This document shows positions 1 through 7,228 of a stretch of 64,000 nt of DNA, in pieces. Made by a program: the position numbers and the translations under genes. The notes beneath the pieces were generated by a model, which was not told the DNA's origin, did no database searches, and worked only from the letters and a program-made list of their open reading frames with translations. Origin of the DNA: Pseudarthrobacter sp. L1SW. GTDB taxonomy: Bacteria > Actinomycetota > Actinomycetes > Actinomycetales > Micrococcaceae. The stretch is taken from contig NZ_CP078079.1 of assembly GCF_020809045.1 (NCBI RefSeq), positions 4,030,001 through 4,094,000 on the forward strand, written 5' to 3'. Position 1 is the first letter of the stretch, and every line of letters begins with the position of its first letter.

Positions 1-178
1 TGCGGACCCCAACCATGATCCGGGTCCGGCCTTCCCGGGTATCTATCCCGATGCTGGGGATCTCACTCATCAGGAAATGCGGGCCGGTGAAGGACCATTG
101 GCGCCGGTCCTGGCTCGTGGCAAGCCACAAGCCCTTTTTGGTCCCGATCGCCAAGACAAAACTCTCTGCGGTTGCCAT
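1..178 (-). CDS. BNR/sialidase-like repeat protein, N-terminal fragment (partial at window edge)
   Basis: The minus strand from 178 to the window edge encodes about 59 residues beginning MATAESFVLAIGTKKGLWLA and continuing with a TGPHFL segment. This is the usual opening of the WD40/YVTN/BNR-repeat 'exo-alpha-sialidase-like' proteins of actinobacteria, in which a beta-propeller blade starts with a GTxKGLWxA motif. The catalytic function is unproven, because many such proteins are simple propellers. The gene runs off the left edge. An in-frame ATG at 187 is an alternative start, and neither start has a strong ribosome binding site. It lies 71 bp downstream of the small gene at 250-450 on the same strand, so the two are probably co-transcribed. 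Confidence 0.7.
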   Translation of the reverse strand, partial: MATAESFVLAIGTKKGLWLATSQDRRQWSFTGPHFLMSEIPSIGIDTREGRTRIMVGVR

Positions 179-249
179 GCCCACCATGCAACCACCGCCC
201 ACAGCAGCCCGCAACGCTTTTCTTGCCGCCGGGCAGGCCTGCCGAGCTG

Positions 250-450
250 CTAGTCCACGAACTCCGACTGGGTTTCAATGAAATCCCAGTCAGCGGCCGT
301 GAGGACTGCCGCAGGATTCTCCGGATGCGGACCGCCGGCCTCCGCGATCCCCTGGAGCACCGGAAGGGGCAATTCCTCGGCCCGGAGGTTTTCCCGCAGC
401 CATTCCTTGCTGGCCAGGTCCAGGTCCAGCCACCACATGAAGATTTCCAT
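250..450 (-). CDS. Small conserved hypothetical protein (66 aa)
   Basis: The start is the ATG at 450, preceded by an AAAGGAG ribosome binding site. A longer reading frame extends upstream to 570 but has no such site. The product begins MEIFMWWLDLD and is acidic and leucine-rich, with no membrane segment or recognised catalytic motif. I do not recognise the family. It sits just upstream of the BNR-like gene on the same strand, which suggests a two-gene unit. Length, codon use and ribosome binding site support a real gene; the function is unknown. Confidence 0.65.
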   Translation of the reverse strand: MEIFMWWLDLDLASKEWLRENLRAEELPLPVLQGIAEAGGPHPENPAAVLTAADWDFIETQSEFVD

Positions 451-748
451 GGCTCTACGCTCCTTTACGTGTGCTTCAACGTTAGGCCCGGCCGCATCCG
501 CGGACAAGATACTCCCCCGGCAGGCAGGTAGCCAAGACAGGTAGTCCCTCGCTGATGCGGGTACCCGCAAGTAACCATGTCGGCGGAGGGCGGCAAAAGA
601 CGAGTACCCCCTACTCAGGACTGCGCGGGGGCCGTCCGCCTAGCCTGAAAACTCACGCAAGCTGACCGTGTTGCTGGGGCAATCGGCGCAAGCCCTGTCC
701 CTCCTCAGCATGGTCCGTTTCACCATCAAAAAACCTGGGGAGAAGACA
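451..748. promoter_or_regulatory. Divergent intergenic region with a 14-bp palindrome
   Basis: About 300 bp separates the divergent genes at 250-450 and 749-1684. It contains a perfect palindrome TGCGGGTACCCGCA at 556-569 and the short inverted repeat AGTA-N5-TACT near 602-614. No ORF here looks coding. The palindrome is a plausible operator for one or both flanking genes, but its regulator is unknown. Confidence 0.4.
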
Positions 749-1684
749 ATGAAACGTACCTTAGCCACACTGGGGGTGGTGGGACTGGGTTTGATCAGCC
801 TCACGGCCCCTGCCCTGGCCGCAGATGGCATCAACGTTTGTCACAAGAACGGGTGCGTGGCACCATCCGTCGTGCAGCTGGTCGACGCTGCCGGCAACGG
901 GGGAACCGGGAACGGCGGCGGCGGCAACAACGGCGGCGGCAACAACGACGGCGGCGGCAACAACGGCGGCGGCAACAACGACGGCGGCGGCAACAACGGC
1001 AACGACGGCGGCGGCAACGGCAACGACGGCGGCAACAACGGCGGCGGCAACAACGACGGCGGCGGCGGCGGCAACGGCGGCGGCAACGGCAACGACGGCG
1101 GCGGCGGCAACGGCGGCGGCGGCAACGGCGGCGGCGGCGGCAACGGCGGCGGCAACGGCAACGGCGGCGGCAACGGCGGCGGCAACGGCGGCGGCAACGG
1201 CGGCGGCAACGGCGGCGGCAACGGCGGCGGCAACAACGGCGGCAACGGCAACGGCGGCGGCAACAACGGCGGCGGCAACGGCGGCAACGGCGGCGGCAAC
1301 AACGACGGCGGCGGCGGCGGCGGCGGCGGCAACAACGACGGCGGCGGCGGCGGCGGCAACAACGACGGCGGCGGCGGCGGCGGCAACAACGACGGCGAAA
1401 CCGGTAACGACGGAACCGGCGGAACCGGTAACGGCGGTAATGGCGGCAACGGAGAAACCGGTGGTACCGCTGTAATTCCCGCGCAGTCTTCGGCAGCACA
1501 GCCGGCGGCACGCACCGGTGTTCCGGCAGCAGCCTCTACCAGCCTCGGCACCAACCAGGGCTACAACGCACAGACCGCCGTGGGCGGCGCCGAAGGTTCG
1601 CCCGCCTGGCTTGGCGGACTGGGCGCACTGGCAGCAGCAGGAGCGGCAGTAGCAGTGCGCCGCCGGTCCGGCGCCACCAACTGA
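749..1684 (+). CDS. Secreted Gly/Asn-repeat surface protein with C-terminal membrane anchor
   Basis: The start is the ATG at 749, with GGGGAG six bases upstream; the longer frame from 668 lacks this. The 311-residue product has a signal peptide (residues 1-25, ending ALA) and a short segment with two cysteines. About 190 residues of GGGN/GGGNN/GNDGG repeats follow, then a Pro/Ala linker, a hydrophobic segment (about residues 280-300) and an RRR tail. That is the layout of a cell-wall-anchored or membrane-retained surface protein. No LPXTG is present; the nearest candidate is AQTAVGG before the hydrophobic stretch. The sortase-like gene follows immediately, suggesting enzyme and substrate. The repeat DNA (GGCGGCAAC-type units, about 900-1400) is slippage-prone. 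The repeat composition is seen; the anchoring mode is inferred. Confidence 0.75.
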   Translation: MKRTLATLGVVGLGLISLTAPALAADGINVCHKNGCVAPSVVQLVDAAGNGGTGNGGGGNNGGGNNDGGGNNGGGNNDGGGNNGNDGGGNGNDGGNNGGGNNDGGGGGNGGGNGNDGGGGNGGGGNGGGGGNGGGNGNGGGNGGGNGGGNGGGNGGGNGGGNNGGNGNGGGNNGGGNGGNGGGNNDGGGGGGGGNNDGGGGGGNNDGGGGGGNNDGETGNDGTGGTGNGGNGGNGETGGTAVIPAQSSAAQPAARTGVPAAASTSLGTNQGYNAQTAVGGAEGSPAWLGGLGALAAAGAAVAVRRRSGATN

Positions 1685-1719
1685 CAAGACAGCCCACGCC
1701 GCGCCACGCGGCCATCGAC

Positions 1720-1760
1720 AAGGAAGGCGTCCCGCCAGTGCCCGGCGGGGCGCCTTCCTT
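1720..1760 (+). terminator. Intrinsic terminator after the Gly-rich gene
   Basis: A 17-bp stem (1720-1736 with 1744-1760, one G-T pair) has a 7-nt loop and is followed by a pyrimidine-rich stretch. It lies between the Gly-rich protein and the sortase gene, so it may cause only partial read-through into the sortase. Confidence 0.7.
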
Positions 1761-1791
1761 CCTTCACCACCGCAAATATGCAAGGAGCATC

Positions 1792-2541
1792 ATGGCCGAA
1801 GCCCGCAGGCAGCACGCGGCAGACACAAAACGTCCCCGGTGGCGCTTGAACCGCGCAGATCTGGCCATCCTCCTGTGCGGCGTGCTGGCCTTCCTCTCCA
1901 TCACCTTTGGTGCACCCCTGGTCAACCACCCACACCCCGCCTCGGCGGGCGGCATGCTGGGGTCGGCTGTCACCGGATCCGCCGCAGGTGTCATTCCACC
2001 AGCCGCGCCCGTTACCCCAGTGGTGACGGAGACGACGGCGGCGGCAGCGGCCCCTGCCGATCCTCCCACCAGCGCTGCCCCAGGGCCTGCGCTGCCCGAG
2101 GCCTCAGAACCCCGGCGCATCCGGTACCCGTCCGCAGGCTTTGACGTTCCCGTCCACCCCCTCGAACTGGACAGCGCCGCGCAGTCGAGCCAGACCATCG
2201 TGCCGCCCACCACGAAAGACGGCTATTGGCTGACCCCTTTCGGAATCCCAGGCAAAGGCTCGGCCAACACCACCTACGTCATCGGCCATAGCTGGGACGG
2301 CGCGGAAGCACCGTTCAACCATTTGAGTTCTGCGGCCGCCGTGGGCGACGGGTTCGAGGTGGACACCGACACAGGCACCATCACCTACCGGGTGGACAAC
2401 ATCACCACCTACGTGAAGTCCAGCCTGAAGGACAGCCCCATCTGGGAGATCGTGCCCAACCGCCTGGTCCTCATCAGCTGCTACACGGAGGATCCCTGGG
2501 GGAAAAACGTGGTTGTGACCGCCTCACCTGCGGTTCCTTAG
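1792..2541 (+). CDS. Class F-like sortase (membrane transpeptidase)
   Basis: Sortases cleave a C-terminal sorting signal and transfer the protein to a cell-wall amine outside the membrane. The start is the ATG at 1792, behind AAGGAG. The 249-residue product has a cytoplasmic basic N-terminus, one membrane segment (about 23-43), an Ala/Pro-rich linker to about residue 105 and a sortase fold. The catalytic His is in TYVIGHSW (H166) and the Cys in LVLISCYTED (C230). The usual catalytic Arg just before the final NVVV strand is not evident, since the sequence reads GKNVVV with Lys at 238. Pairing with the upstream surface protein fits the usual sortase/substrate arrangement. The sortase family is clear; class F is inferred from size and domain layout; activity is uncertain because of the missing Arg. 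Confidence 0.8.
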   Translation: MAEARRQHAADTKRPRWRLNRADLAILLCGVLAFLSITFGAPLVNHPHPASAGGMLGSAVTGSAAGVIPPAAPVTPVVTETTAAAAAPADPPTSAAPGPALPEASEPRRIRYPSAGFDVPVHPLELDSAAQSSQTIVPPTTKDGYWLTPFGIPGKGSANTTYVIGHSWDGAEAPFNHLSSAAAVGDGFEVDTDTGTITYRVDNITTYVKSSLKDSPIWEIVPNRLVLISCYTEDPWGKNVVVTASPAVP

Positions 2542-2597
2542 CGGCGGGCCACCCGGCTCCCCTGTGCAGCGGCCTTCCGCGTGGCGGACAATGAGCT

Positions 2598-3116
2598 ATG
2601 ACGTCTGATCGATTCAACGGCGTGGCCCCACTCCTGGTGGGCATCATGCCCAGGCAGCATCCCGAAGTCCTGCAGACTGCCGCAGCCCTTGCCGCACAGC
2701 TGGGCGCCCCGCTGGTCTGCGCATACGTGGACGAGGCCAGTTACCTCGTGGAGTGGGACCCTGCGCGGTCCGCCCACCGGCTGTCCCTCCATCCGGACGC
2801 GGATGACCAGGAGATCCGGTCCGTGACATCGGACCTCACGGCAGTCATAGAAGCCGCGGTGGCAGAGGTGCCTGCTGGAGAAGGCAGCGTCCAGTGGACA
2901 TTGCGGACATTGGCGGGAGATCCGGCCCGCGCCCTTTCGCAGCTTGCTGCGGAAACCAATGCACCGATGATTATCGTGGGCACCTCGGAGCGGGGGTTCT
3001 CGCACCGCCTCGCGGAGGCCCTGAACGGATCCGTGGGCGCGTGGCTCAGCCACCACCAAAGCAGGCCCGTCCTGGTGGTTCCCTACCGGATGCCCGCCCA
3101 TGAGGACAGGCCCTAG
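2598..3116 (+). CDS. Universal stress protein (UspA family)
   Basis: The 172-residue product is a single Usp domain. It has an N-terminal beta strand (LLVGIMP), an acidic central helix and the C-terminal nucleotide-binding signature beginning GTSERGF, with NGSVGAWL and PVLVVP after it. This is the G-x2-G-x9-G-S/T pattern of ATP-binding Usp proteins. Such proteins are cytoplasmic and linked to survival under stress, but their biochemical role is often unclear. The start at 2598 follows an AATGAGCT stretch without a strong ribosome binding site. It appears monocistronic. Confidence 0.85.
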   Translation: MTSDRFNGVAPLLVGIMPRQHPEVLQTAAALAAQLGAPLVCAYVDEASYLVEWDPARSAHRLSLHPDADDQEIRSVTSDLTAVIEAAVAEVPAGEGSVQWTLRTLAGDPARALSQLAAETNAPMIIVGTSERGFSHRLAEALNGSVGAWLSHHQSRPVLVVPYRMPAHEDRP

Positions 3117-3327
3117 CCGCTCCAGCCCACCGTCTTCGCGCCCCCACTGGAGCCTCCGATAATAAACCGAAAGTAGTTATTCGGGGTGCTGGCGGTCCGC
3201 CCTACCAGCCCGTAAGCTGGTTCAAGCAAGCCCGTTCCAATGCCAGTTCTCATCGCATGGATGCCGGATTTGCCCAAGAGCTGCTCCGGAGTGCGTATCC
3301 CCCAATAACGCACTCCGGAGCTTTTTT
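3117..3327 (+). ncRNA. Candidate small RNA or usp 3' leader ending in a strong terminator
   Basis: No ORF here looks coding. The stretch ends in a strong intrinsic terminator whose stem lies 167 bp beyond the usp stop codon. The loop carries a run of five C (ATCCCCCAATA). The distance and C-rich loop would fit either a long usp 3' UTR or an independent small RNA, as in the C-loop RNAs of actinobacteria. No clear promoter was identified, so confidence is low. Confidence 0.25.
3283..3327 (+). terminator. Strong Rho-independent terminator
   Basis: A perfect 14-bp stem (3283-3296 with 3308-3321) is followed by six T (3322-3327). It is the most canonical terminator in the window and insulates the copper operon. 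Confidence 0.9.
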
Positions 3328-3363
3328 GTGCCTTCTTGTGCCCGGCGACGCCCGGGCAAGGAA

Positions 3364-3404
3364 TACCCCCAGGGGGTACTTGATTGGATACCCGGGAGGG
3401 GTAT
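3364..3404 (+). promoter_or_regulatory. csoR promoter with two CsoR-type operators
   Basis: Two GC-rich dyads match the known CsoR operator type: TACCCCC-A-GGGGGTA (3364-3378) and ATACCC-N5-GGGTAT (3388-3404). They flank and overlap a promoter with -35 TTGATT (3380-3385) and -10 TATACG (3402-3407). The predicted transcription start is only about two bases before the csoR ATG, so the mRNA is probably leaderless. Copper binding to CsoR would release both sites. Confidence 0.75.
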
Positions 3405-3415
3405 ACGATCGTCCC

Positions 3416-3763
3416 ATGAACAGCACGGAAGAGTCGGTGGCCACCGAGCCCGGGACTACGCACCTGCCGCCGCACGGCTACACCGGCAATAAGGACGCAT
3501 ACCTTCGCAGGCTCAAGCGCATCGAAGGGCAGGTTCGCGGGATTGCCCGGATGGTGGACGAGGACAAGTACTGCATCGACATCCTCACCCAGGTTTCGGC
3601 CGTCACCAAGGCCCTGCACGCAGTAAGCCTTGGCCTGATGGAAGAACACATCGGCCACTGCGTGGTGGGCGCCGCCGCCGAGCCGGACCCGGAAGCACGC
3701 GCGGAAGCCATCGACGCGAAAGTCAAGGAAGCGGCGGACGCCATCGGCCGTCTACTTCGCTGA
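3416..3763 (+). CDS. csoR: Copper-sensing repressor CsoR
   Basis: CsoR represses copper-efflux genes and leaves DNA when it binds Cu(I). The 115-residue product is a DUF156/CsoR four-helix protein. Its Cu(I) ligands C53, H78 and C82 have exactly the spacing of the characterised mycobacterial protein (Cys-x24-His-x3-Cys), and Y52 precedes C53. The ATG at 3416 is chosen because the family normally starts close to the KDAYLRRLKRIEGQVRG helix, and because the promoter ends just upstream. A longer frame from 3257 runs back into the terminator and is rejected. It is the first gene of the csoR-copZ-copA operon and autoregulates through the adjacent operators. Confidence 0.93.
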   Translation: MNSTEESVATEPGTTHLPPHGYTGNKDAYLRRLKRIEGQVRGIARMVDEDKYCIDILTQVSAVTKALHAVSLGLMEEHIGHCVVGAAAEPDPEARAEAIDAKVKEAADAIGRLLR

Positions 3764-3821
3764 CCCGCCAAAACCCCAACCCCGCGCCGGCCACCGCCGG
3801 CAAACCCTTAAGGAGCCAGCC

Positions 3822-4061
3822 ATGAGCACCACCTCCCCCACCACCACCACGGTCAACGTGTCCGGAATGACCTGCGGCCACTGCGTCTCCGCCGTCAGCG
3901 AAGAACTGGAAGCGCTGGCAGGCGTTGAAGAAGTCGACGTCGAACTGAACGCCGGGGGTATTTCCACGGTGACCATCACCTCCAGCGGGGAACTCTCCCC
4001 TTCTGAGATTGGCGAGGCAGTGGCGGAGGCCGGCTACCTGGTCGTCGCCAACGAAGCCTAG
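3822..4061 (+). CDS. copZ: Copper chaperone CopZ (heavy-metal-associated domain)
   Basis: This 79-residue soluble HMA-domain protein carries Cu(I) to the exporter and regulator. The MTCGHC motif supplies metal ligands C18 and C21 in the first loop of a beta-alpha-beta-beta-alpha-beta ferredoxin-like fold. The N-terminus is a short Thr/Ser-rich extension. A ribosome binding site (AAGGAG) lies 7 bases before the ATG. It is placed between csoR and copA, the standard order of a copper-efflux operon. Confidence 0.93.
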   Translation: MSTTSPTTTTVNVSGMTCGHCVSAVSEELEALAGVEEVDVELNAGGISTVTITSSGELSPSEIGEAVAEAGYLVVANEA

Positions 4062-4085
4062 AACACCACTGACACGGGGAGCCGC

Positions 4086-6359
4086 ATGAGCAACCAGGAC
4101 CTTCTCCACCAGCCCGGCACACGGGTGGTGGAGCTCGACATTGAAGGCATGACGTGCGCCTCCTGCGTCAACCGGGTGGAGAAGAAACTCGGCAAGCTGG
4201 ACGGTGTCCATGCCACCGTGAACCTGCCGCTCGAATCAGCCCACGTGACCGTCCCGGCCGGCGTTACGGACCAGCAGCTCGTGGACACCGTCAACGCGGC
4301 CGGTTACAAGGCGAAAGTCAGTACGCCGCGCTACCCGACCCACGGCGACGCCGCCCTGCTCCGCCCGCGGCTGGTCCTGGCAGCAATCCTGACCGTCCCG
4401 GTCTTCGTTATTTCCATGGTCCCCGCGGCCCAGTTCCCGCATTGGGGGTGGGCCGCGGCGCTCCTGGCACTGCCGGTGGTAACCTGGGCGGCCTGGCCGT
4501 TCCACCGCGCCGCGGTTGTCAATGCGCGGCACCTGGCTTCCACCATGGACACCCTGGTGTCCATCGGCGTGACGGCCGCCTACCTCTTCTCCGCCGGGCA
4601 ACTGCTGGTGGATCCGCGGATGACCGAACACCCGGGGATGGAAGGCATGGACGCCGGCGGCCTCTACTTTGAGGTGGCGGCCGTCGTCACCACCTTCCTG
4701 CTCCTTGGCCGCTACTTGGAGGCCAACGCCAAGCAGAAGGCCGGCGACGCCCTGCAGGCCCTGCTCAACCTGGGCGCAAAGGATGCCACCATCCTGCGCG
4801 GTGGCGCGGAACAGCGGATCCCGGCAGACCAGCTCCAGGTGGACGACGTCCTGGTGGTCCGGCCCGGCGAAAAGATAGCCACCGACGGCGTGGTGGCAGA
4901 CGGAATTTCTGCCGTCGACGCTTCCCTGGTCACCGGTGAATCGGTGCCGGTGGAGGTGGGCCCCGGCAGCCGCGTTACGGGTGCCACCATCAACACTTCC
5001 GGCCGCCTCCTGGTGCGCGCCACCCGCGTCGGCTCCGAAACGACCCTCGCCCACATGGCGCGCCTCGTATCCCAGGCGCAGACCGGCAAAGCGCCCATAG
5101 CCCGCCTTGCGGACCGCATCAGTGCCGTGTTCGTTCCGGTGGTCCTGGGGATCGCCGCGCTGACGTTCGCCCTGTGGCTCGTCTTCACGGGACCGGACCT
5201 CAGCAGTGTGGACCTGCGCTCGGCCTTTACCGCCGCCGTCGCAGTCCTGGTGATTGCCTGCCCGTGCGCCCTGGGGCTTGCCACGCCGGTTGGCCTCCTG
5301 ACTGGAACCGGGCGCGGCGCCCAACTGGGCATCCTCATCAAGGGGCCACAGGTCCTGGAGGACACCCGGACCGTGGATACCATCCTGCTGGACAAGACGG
5401 GCACCGTAACCACCGGCGTCCTTGCGGTGGACGGGACGCTTGCCTTCGAGGGTTTCGAGGCGGGTGGCGTGCTGCGGCTGGCCGGCGCAGTGGAGGCGGC
5501 ATCCGAGCATCCGGTGGCACGGGCCATCGCGGCGGCCGCCAACGCGGACAGCCGGAAGATGCAAACAGCGGACGACGACGGCGCGTTGCCGCCCGTGCAG
5601 GGCTTCCGTTCCGCCCCCGGCGGCGGCGTGTCGGGAACCGTTGAGGGCAGGCTGGTGGTCGCCGGCCGCACCGGCTGGCTGCAGCAGAACGGCATCACCA
5701 TTGGGCAGGAGCAGCGCGCCGCACTGGCGGGGGCGGAAGCCACGGGTGCCACCGCCATTTGGGTTGCAGTGGACGGCGCCGTTGCCGGAATCATCAGCCT
5801 GCGCGACACCGTCAAGGAAGGGTCCGCCGCCGCCGTCGCTCGCTTGAAGGCGCTGGGCCTGCGCCCCATCCTGCTCACGGGTGACAACGCGGCCGTCGCC
5901 GCCCAGGTGGCCGCCGCCGTCGGGATTGGCAAGGAAGACGTTTACGCCGGAATCCTGCCGGAAGGGAAGGTCGAGGCAGTGCGCAGGCTGCAAGCCGGCG
6001 GCGCCACCGTGGCCATGGCCGGAGACGGCGTCAATGATGCGGCCGCCTTGGCCCAGGCGGACCTGGGGATCGCCATGGGCTCCGGCACGGACGTGGCCAT
6101 CAAGGCGGCGGACCTGACCGTGATGGGCAACGACCTCGCCCAGGTGGCGCAGGCCATCGAGCTCTCCCGGAAGACCCTGGCCACCATCAAGACCAACCTG
6201 TTCTGGGCATTCTTCTATAACGCCGTCGGCATCCCCGTGGCTGCGCTCGGCCTGCTAAACCCGATGATCGCCGGTGCCGCGATGGCCGCAAGTTCGGTCC
6301 TGGTGGTGGCCAACTCGCTGCGGCTGCGGGGCTTCGGCAAGCCACCGTCAGGGAGGTAG
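4086..6359 (+). CDS. copA: Cu(I)-exporting P1B-type ATPase CopA
   Basis: This inner-membrane ATPase pumps Cu(I) out of the cytoplasm. In order, the 757 residues contain an N-terminal HMA domain with MTCASC (C24, C27), membrane segments, an actuator domain with TGES, the transport motif CPC (C392-P393-C394), and the phosphorylation motif DKTGT (D436). An ATP-binding region with the EHPVARAI (HP) motif, a GDGVND hinge and final membrane helices follow. Length and motif order match Cu+ rather than Cd/Zn pumps. It starts 24 bp after copZ with GGGGAG upstream. It is co-regulated by CsoR. Confidence 0.95.
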   Translation: MSNQDLLHQPGTRVVELDIEGMTCASCVNRVEKKLGKLDGVHATVNLPLESAHVTVPAGVTDQQLVDTVNAAGYKAKVSTPRYPTHGDAALLRPRLVLAAILTVPVFVISMVPAAQFPHWGWAAALLALPVVTWAAWPFHRAAVVNARHLASTMDTLVSIGVTAAYLFSAGQLLVDPRMTEHPGMEGMDAGGLYFEVAAVVTTFLLLGRYLEANAKQKAGDALQALLNLGAKDATILRGGAEQRIPADQLQVDDVLVVRPGEKIATDGVVADGISAVDASLVTGESVPVEVGPGSRVTGATINTSGRLLVRATRVGSETTLAHMARLVSQAQTGKAPIARLADRISAVFVPVVLGIAALTFALWLVFTGPDLSSVDLRSAFTAAVAVLVIACPCALGLATPVGLLTGTGRGAQLGILIKGPQVLEDTRTVDTILLDKTGTVTTGVLAVDGTLAFEGFEAGGVLRLAGAVEAASEHPVARAIAAAANADSRKMQTADDDGALPPVQGFRSAPGGGVSGTVEGRLVVAGRTGWLQQNGITIGQEQRAALAGAEATGATAIWVAVDGAVAGIISLRDTVKEGSAAAVARLKALGLRPILLTGDNAAVAAQVAAAVGIGKEDVYAGILPEGKVEAVRRLQAGGATVAMAGDGVNDAAALAQADLGIAMGSGTDVAIKAADLTVMGNDLAQVAQAIELSRKTLATIKTNLFWAFFYNAVGIPVAALGLLNPMIAGAAMAASSVLVVANSLRLRGFGKPPSGR

Positions 6360-6368
6360 GCCAGGACC

Positions 6369-6641
6369 TCAGGCCGCGCCGTACCGCACGGCGGCGCGGG
6401 CCTTGGCCTTGGCCGCCTCGGTTTCGCGGTCCTTGGGAGGCGCCTGGGACACCAGCGAGTCAAGGAGGTGCTGCGTGATGTGGGCGATCTCGTGGACTGC
6501 CTCCTCAAAGGCTTCCTGGTTGGCCTTGGACGGCTTGGTACTGCCGCTGACTTTCCGGACGTACTGCAGCGCGGCGGCATGGACCTCCTCGGACGTGGCG
6601 TGCGGCTCGAAGTTGTGGAGGGTTCGGATATTCCGGCACAT
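6369..6641 (-). CDS. DUF2277 family protein
   Basis: The 90-residue product opens MCRNIRTLHNFEP and continues with AALQYVRKVSG, the hallmark of DUF2277. This is a small helical family common in actinobacteria and of unknown function. The rest is a long amphipathic helix (EAVHEIAHITQHLLDSL) and an Ala/Lys/Glu-rich tail. It is convergent with copA, with only 9 bp between their stop codons. No ribosome binding site is obvious. A stable GCAA-tetraloop hairpin lies upstream at 6686-6703. Confidence 0.85.
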   Translation of the reverse strand: MCRNIRTLHNFEPHATSEEVHAAALQYVRKVSGSTKPSKANQEAFEEAVHEIAHITQHLLDSLVSQAPPKDRETEAAKAKARAAVRYGAA

Positions 6642-6854
6642 ACAGCCATGCTAGGCTCTGGATCGCCTGCGATCGACCCCCTTCCGCAGCCCGCAAGGGC
6701 TGCCTTTCATGGGGAGTCCGGCATGGGCAGGGGTGCCCATCGACACTGTTTTGCGGGCCGGGGTAGGTTTTAGGCAATGGATCTTCCGGATGAGCCGGGG
6801 GGCCGCGGGGGATGCCGACCTGGTTCGGATCCACGATCTAACAAGGAGAAACCA

Positions 6855-7118
6855 ATGGCCATGTGGGGTGCAGACGTTCAGCAGCTTCGTCAGCTGGGCA
6901 GCAAGCTTCAGGAGGGCGCGTCACAGATCGAGACGCAGAAGTCCAATCTCACCAGCTTGCTGAACAGCACCAACTGGAAGGGACCGGACGCGGACAAGTT
7001 CCGCGAGGAGTGGTCCGGGACCCACACCACCCAGCTGACCAAGGTGGCCGAAGCACTGAAGGAAGCCAGCACCCGCGCAAAGCGGAACGCCGACCAGCAG
7101 GAACAGGCTTCCAACTAG
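6855..7118 (+). CDS. WXG100 family (ESAT-6-like) protein
   Basis: The 87-residue product has the WXG100 layout: two helices separated by a WKG turn (W41-G43), no signal peptide and overall hydrophilic helices. Such proteins are substrates or partners of ESX/type VII secretion or are found as orphans. No ESX ATPase or other T7SS gene is in this window, so this one is an orphan here. The start is the ATG at 6855 behind AAGGAGAA. A strong terminator follows. Confidence 0.85.
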   Translation: MAMWGADVQQLRQLGSKLQEGASQIETQKSNLTSLLNSTNWKGPDADKFREEWSGTHTTQLTKVAEALKEASTRAKRNADQQEQASN

Positions 7119-7155
7119 GCACCGCCTCGAGGCAACCTTCAATGGAAGCCAACGC

Positions 7156-7190
7156 ACGGAGGGCCCGGACACCAGTCCGGGCCCTCCGTT
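7156..7190 (+). terminator. Intrinsic terminator after the WXG100 gene
   Basis: A perfect 15-bp stem (7156-7170 with 7175-7189) with an ACCA loop is followed by TT. It makes the WXG100 gene a single-gene unit and may serve both strands. Confidence 0.85.
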
Positions 7191-7228
7191 CTTAAGGAAC
7201 AGGCTCGACCTTAAGGAACAGGCTCGAC
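7191..7228. repeat. 19-bp perfect tandem duplication at the EamA stop codon
   Basis: The unit cttaaggaacaggctcgac occurs twice without a gap (7191-7209 and 7210-7228). The second copy contains the stop codon and last codons of the EamA gene, so the first copy is a relic beyond the stop. This looks like a recent replication-slippage event. Confidence 0.9.

Noticed and set aside
900..1400. Possible CRISPR or structured repeat array
   Set aside because: Short codon-level units without spacers; it is the coding repeat of the surface protein.
825..1554. Long ORFs in four other frames of the Gly/Asn repeat
   Set aside because: The GGC/AAC repeat keeps all frames open; only the frame with signal peptide and ribosome binding site is credible.
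6686..6703. GCAA-tetraloop hairpin upstream of DUF2277 as a terminator or small RNA
   Set aside because: No transcript upstream on the plus strand would need it and no U tract or promoter was found.
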